Assembly (NCBI RefSeq): GCF_009931115.1
Contig: NZ_CP047491.1
Location: 2,555,501-2,619,500 of the forward strand
Origin: Microbulbifer hydrolyticus
GTDB taxonomy: Bacteria; Pseudomonadota; Gammaproteobacteria; Pseudomonadales; Cellvibrionaceae
Length of the DNA stretch: 64,000 nucleotides
Direction of reading: 5' to 3'
Within the stretch, counting starts at the first letter, position 1, and each line of letters starts with the position of its first letter. The position numbers and the translations under genes are program-made. Under the pieces are notes generated by a model. It was given only the letters and a program-made list of their open reading frames with translations, made no database searches and was not told the DNA's origin. Shown here piece after piece: positions 60,730 through 64,000 of this stretch.

Positions 60730-62982
60730 TCAGTGAAGAATACGCCGCTTGGCAGACGCCACGTTGGGCAACTGGTTGATACGGTGTAAAACATGGCTGA
60801 GTTCCTCAAAGTTGTGAATCTCAGCGGTAATAACCATGTCGACCGTGTGCTTGTGCTTGTTGGAATATGTCTGCATCGCGGTGATATTGATGCGCTGACT
60901 GTCCAGCATGGTGGTCACGTCCCGCAGTAGGCCGTGGCGGTCATAGGCCTCCACCATGATCTCCACCGCGTATACATCGGAGGGTTTCTCCGCCCATTCC
61001 ACCTGCAGGATCCGCTCCGGTTCTTCGGACTGCATCCGCAGCATATTCGCACAATCTTTCCGGTGGATGGAGACACCACGGCCCTGGGTGATATAGCCCA
61101 TGATGTCGTCCCCGGGGACCGGGCTACAGCACCGCGCGATCTGGGTGAGCAGGTTCCCCACCCCATCGATATACACGTCCGCCTGCCCGTCGCGGGCAAC
61201 CGGAGCGGTGAGCGAGAGCACAGGCTCCCCCCGCTCCACTTTCACCATCCGCTGCGCCGCATTCAAAACCTGCCCCACGCCGATATCGCCCGCCCCTACT
61301 GCCGCATAGAGGTCCTCGAGAGAGTGCATGTTGAGCTTTTTCGCGAGCTTTTCAAAATCAAAATCCACCAGCGCCAGTTGCTTGAACTCACCGTCGAGAA
61401 TGGTACGCCCTTCCGCCACATTCTGGTCTCGCGCCTGCTGTTTGAACCAGTGAATGACCTTGGCCCGGGCTCGGGAGGTGGTGATGTATCCCATGCTGCG
61501 GGAAATCCAGTCGCGACTGGGCGCTTCCCGCTTGCCCGTAAGAATTTCCACCTGGTTGGCTGTCTGTAGTTCGTGGTTGAGCGGCACGATACGACCGTCG
61601 ACCTTGGCGCCGCGACAACGGTGGCCGATCTCGGTGTGAATTCTGTAGGCGAAATCCAGCGGGGTCGCACCTCGGGGCAGGTCGACCACATGACCATCCG
61701 GCGTAAACACGTAAATGCGGGTGTCCACGTCGCTGGCCTGCAGGTCTTCCTGCAAAGGGTTGCCACCGACTTCCTCGTGCCAGTCGAGTACCTGGCGCAG
61801 CCAGGAGATTTTCTGCTCGTAGCCGTCCTGGCCTTCGAGTTGCCCGGACTTTTTGTCCGTGCCTTTATAACGCCAGTGCGCACATACGCCATACTCCGCT
61901 TCTTCATGCATGGCGAAGGTGCGAATCTGGACCTCGAGTACTTTGCGCTCCGGGCCGATTACCGCGGTGTGCAGGGAGCGATACCCGTTATCTTTCGGTG
62001 AGGCGATGTAATCGTCGAACTCGTTGGGGATGTTGCGCCAGAGATTGTGCACGATCCCCAGAACCGCATAACAGTCCCGTACCGTAGGCACGAGAATGCG
62101 CACCGCGCGGATATCGTAGACTTGGGAAAAGCCAATGTTTTTACGGCGCATCTTTCGCCAGATACTGTAGATGTGCTTTGCGCGGCCGAACACTTCCCCT
62201 TCGATTTCCGCTTTCGACAATTCGCTGCGCAACAGGCTCAGGACATCGTCGATATAGTCCTGCCTGGCCAGGCGTTTTTCATCCAGCAGACGGGCAATCT
62301 GCATGTAGTCATCGGGCTCGAGATAGCGGAATGCCAGATCCTCAAGCTCCCACTTTATGTGACCAATACCCAGCCGGTGCGCCAGTGGCGCGTAGACGTC
62401 GGCCACCTCTCTCGCTACCCGGCGGCGCTTGGCCTCGTCCGCTTTTTTTGCCGCGCGAATGGCGCAGGTGCGCTCCGCCAGCTTGATCAGTGCAACACGC
62501 ACATCGTCGACCAGTGCCACCAGCATCCGGCGAATATTTTCCGAGTGCTCCTCGACCGCACCACTCTGGTTTTCCTCGCCGGTATCCGCACTGCGATTAC
62601 GGATGACCGCCATCTGCAATACACCGCGAATCAGCTTGGCGATGGTTTCCCCCATCTCCTCCGAGACGGTTTTCAGGGACAGGCGCTTTTCGCGTACGGC
62701 GCGGTAGAGCATGGCGGCGCACAATGCTTCACCATCAATCTGCAAATCCGCAAGAATCTCGACCATTTCAAGGCCGGTGAGAAAACTGCTGGTACCCTCG
62801 ACCCAGATATTCTCGGCATCGATGGCCTTACGTTCCGCTTCCTCGCTGATCTCGACGGCTTTACGCAGGGTAACCAGTGTGCCCCCGTCCAGTTTCGCCA
62901 TCGCCTGAATATGGCGCAGCCAAGCCTCCCGATCCAGGGTGCCGTCGGCCAGTCGCGGATAATTTTTTCTGACTTGTACCAA
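60730..62982 (-). CDS. relA: GTP pyrophosphokinase RelA (ppGpp synthetase I)
   Basis: A 750-residue stringent-response synthetase that makes (p)ppGpp on stalled ribosomes. Order: pseudo-hydrolase domain (1-200) with a degenerate HD site, synthetase domain (about 250-380) with YDIRAVRILV near 300 and YIASPKDNGYRSLHTAV near 335, TGS domain near 415-475 (VFTPDGHVVDLPRGATPLDFAYRIH), a zinc-finger-like CCSPVPGDDIMGYI region near 620, and a C-terminal ACT domain. The start is TTG (62982); MVQVRKNYP aligns with the E. coli N-terminus MVAVR. A rare TTG with no strong ribosome site suggests weak translation. mazG follows 21 bases on. Confidence 0.96.
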   Translation of the reverse strand: MVQVRKNYPRLADGTLDREAWLRHIQAMAKLDGGTLVTLRKAVEISEEAERKAIDAENIWVEGTSSFLTGLEMVEILADLQIDGEALCAAMLYRAVREKRLSLKTVSEEMGETIAKLIRGVLQMAVIRNRSADTGEENQSGAVEEHSENIRRMLVALVDDVRVALIKLAERTCAIRAAKKADEAKRRRVAREVADVYAPLAHRLGIGHIKWELEDLAFRYLEPDDYMQIARLLDEKRLARQDYIDDVLSLLRSELSKAEIEGEVFGRAKHIYSIWRKMRRKNIGFSQVYDIRAVRILVPTVRDCYAVLGIVHNLWRNIPNEFDDYIASPKDNGYRSLHTAVIGPERKVLEVQIRTFAMHEEAEYGVCAHWRYKGTDKKSGQLEGQDGYEQKISWLRQVLDWHEEVGGNPLQEDLQASDVDTRIYVFTPDGHVVDLPRGATPLDFAYRIHTEIGHRCRGAKVDGRIVPLNHELQTANQVEILTGKREAPSRDWISRSMGYITTSRARAKVIHWFKQQARDQNVAEGRTILDGEFKQLALVDFDFEKLAKKLNMHSLEDLYAAVGAGDIGVGQVLNAAQRMVKVERGEPVLSLTAPVARDGQADVYIDGVGNLLTQIARCCSPVPGDDIMGYITQGRGVSIHRKDCANMLRMQSEEPERILQVEWAEKPSDVYAVEIMVEAYDRHGLLRDVTTMLDSQRINITAMQTYSNKHKHTVDMVITAEIHNFEELSHVLHRINQLPNVASAKRRILH

Positions 62983-63042
62983 TGTATTAACTCACGGTCA
63001 GAATGATTGGAAATTCGGTTTAGTCCACTTACACCGCGCAAC

Positions 63043-63975
63043 CTAGGTCGGCTGTTCGGTGTGAAACAACCCCGATGACAGGTAGCGGTCGCCACGGTCG
63101 CAGATAATGGCGACGATGGTGGCGTTCTGTACCTGTGCGGATATTTTTAAAGCACCGGCCACGGCGCCACCGGACGATACGCCGCAGAAGATGCCCTCTT
63201 CCCGCGCCAGACGGCGGGTCATTTCTTCAGCCTCCTGCTGGCTGATATCCATTACGCGGTCCACCTCTTCCGGCACAAAAATTTTGGGCAGGTAAGCCTC
63301 GGGCCAGCGGCGGATCCCGGGGATCGCAGAACCCTCGGTGGGCTGCAGGCCGATGATCTGGATATCCGGGTTCTGCTGCTTCAGATAACGACCACAACCC
63401 ATGATGGTACCCGTGGTACCCATGGAGGACACGAAATGCGTGACTAACCCGCCGGTCTGCCGCCAGATTTCTGGCCCGGTGGTCTCGATATGCGCCGTCG
63501 GGTTGTCCAGGTTGGCGAACTGATCCAGCACCAGGCCCTGCCCCTCTTCCTGCATTTGCAATGCCAGATCGCGCGCCCCCTCCATTCCTGACTCGGCAGA
63601 CACAAGGATCAGTTCAGCACCGTAAGCCGTCATGGCCGCCTTGCGCTCTTCGGTCGCGCTTTCGGGCATGATCAGGATCATCCGATAGCCCTTGATGGCT
63701 GCCGCCATCGCCAGCGCGATGCCTGTATTTCCGCTGGTAGCCTCAATCAATGTGTCGCCGGGACGGATCTGGCCGCGGCCTTCCGCGCGATTGATCATGG
63801 AAAGTGCCGGGCGATCCTTCACTGAACCCGCGGGGTTGTTGCCCTCCAGCTTGAGCAGGATGGTATTGGAGGTATCGCCCTGCAGGCGCTGCAATCGCAC
63901 CAGGGGCGTATTGCCTACACAATCGGCAATCGTTGGATATTCCATAGTCAACATCGGGCCCGTCGGACTGTTCAT
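63043..63975 (-). CDS. cysM: Cysteine synthase B
   Basis: A 310-residue (from ATG 63975) PLP beta-elimination synthase that makes cysteine from O-acetylserine and sulfide or thiosulfate. Markers: IADCVGNTPLVRLQRLQGD, LEGNNPAGSVKDRPALSMI (PLP Lys near 53), EATSGNTGIALAMAA near 80, SSMGTTGTIMGCGRYL near 188, SSGGAVAGALK near 268 and ICDRGDRYLSSGLF at the end. Several ATGs follow the first (63954, 63945); the one at 63945 gives a start closer to the family. It precedes relA on the same strand. Confidence 0.93.
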   Translation of the reverse strand: MNSPTGPMLTMEYPTIADCVGNTPLVRLQRLQGDTSNTILLKLEGNNPAGSVKDRPALSMINRAEGRGQIRPGDTLIEATSGNTGIALAMAAAIKGYRMILIMPESATEERKAAMTAYGAELILVSAESGMEGARDLALQMQEEGQGLVLDQFANLDNPTAHIETTGPEIWRQTGGLVTHFVSSMGTTGTIMGCGRYLKQQNPDIQIIGLQPTEGSAIPGIRRWPEAYLPKIFVPEEVDRVMDISQQEAEEMTRRLAREEGIFCGVSSGGAVAGALKISAQVQNATIVAIICDRGDRYLSSGLFHTEQPT

Positions 63976-64000
63976 GGGATAGGCGGGCGCACATTCTACC

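Overview
The window looks like chromosome from a marine gammaproteobacterium of the Cellvibrionales type (Microbulbifer or a close relative). This placement is inferred from gene content, the many secreted and lipid-anchored hydrolases, the TonB receptor and moderately high G+C; no rRNA is present to confirm it. I found no rRNA, tRNA, CRISPR array, prophage or insertion sequence. All calls were made by reading translations and the sequence by eye, without database searches.

Layout. 1-3092: the 5' two thirds of a fused indolepyruvate ferredoxin oxidoreductase, divergent from an Lrp/AsnC regulator. 3304-8599: a shikimate-kinase-like kinase, a hexapeptide acyltransferase and a glycosyltransferase - methyltransferase - terpene-cyclase-like (alpha/alpha barrel) operon that runs into a convergent second methyltransferase with a 75-base overlap; this probably makes or decorates an unknown small molecule or glycan. 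8844-12826: OmpW, then a polyamine module (aminotransferase plus glutamine-synthetase-type ligase) preceded by an 18-base perfect palindrome.

13157-22702 is the most interesting region. A five-gene operon encodes a TonB-dependent receptor, a YfcC-type amino-acid carrier, an isoaspartyl dipeptidase-like amidohydrolase, a short AraC-type regulator and a lipoprotein cyanophycinase. A second, secreted cyanophycinase with a PPC domain lies just upstream on the same strand. Together they read as a complete system for using cyanophycin (multi-L-arginyl-poly-L-aspartate) from cyanobacteria: depolymerise outside, import, split beta-Asp-Arg, use Asp and Arg. The dipeptidase has unusual metal-ligand residues and the second cyanophycinase has a changed active-site motif.

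22847-27629: a small membrane protein; a GntR regulator - patatin - glyoxalase operon divergent from a kynureninase-like PLP enzyme, with a 19-base operator-like inverted repeat between them; and a SIMPL-domain lipoprotein. 27685-33288: an Xaa-Arg/Xaa-Pro-type amidohydrolase, a two-domain M16 peptidase lipoprotein and a leucine dehydrogenase. 33664-41948: RNase II, PepD, a lipoprotein gene sitting between pepD and a decayed copy of the pepD 3' end, a small outer-membrane protein, YbaK, a HAD phosphatase, a YceK-like lipoprotein and RdgC. 42319-50766: a membrane protein with a transglutaminase partner, Gnd, a PH-domain protein, two PliG-like secreted proteins flanking a lipase, and an MscS channel. 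50838-63975: mostly housekeeping genes (trpS, uppP, tsaB, hemH, adk, mazG, relA, cysM), plus a DUF3524 queuosine-tRNA-mannosyltransferase-like protein with an internal repeat, a 3-hydroxyisobutyrate dehydrogenase-like enzyme and an AlgP/histone-H1-like AT-hook protein.
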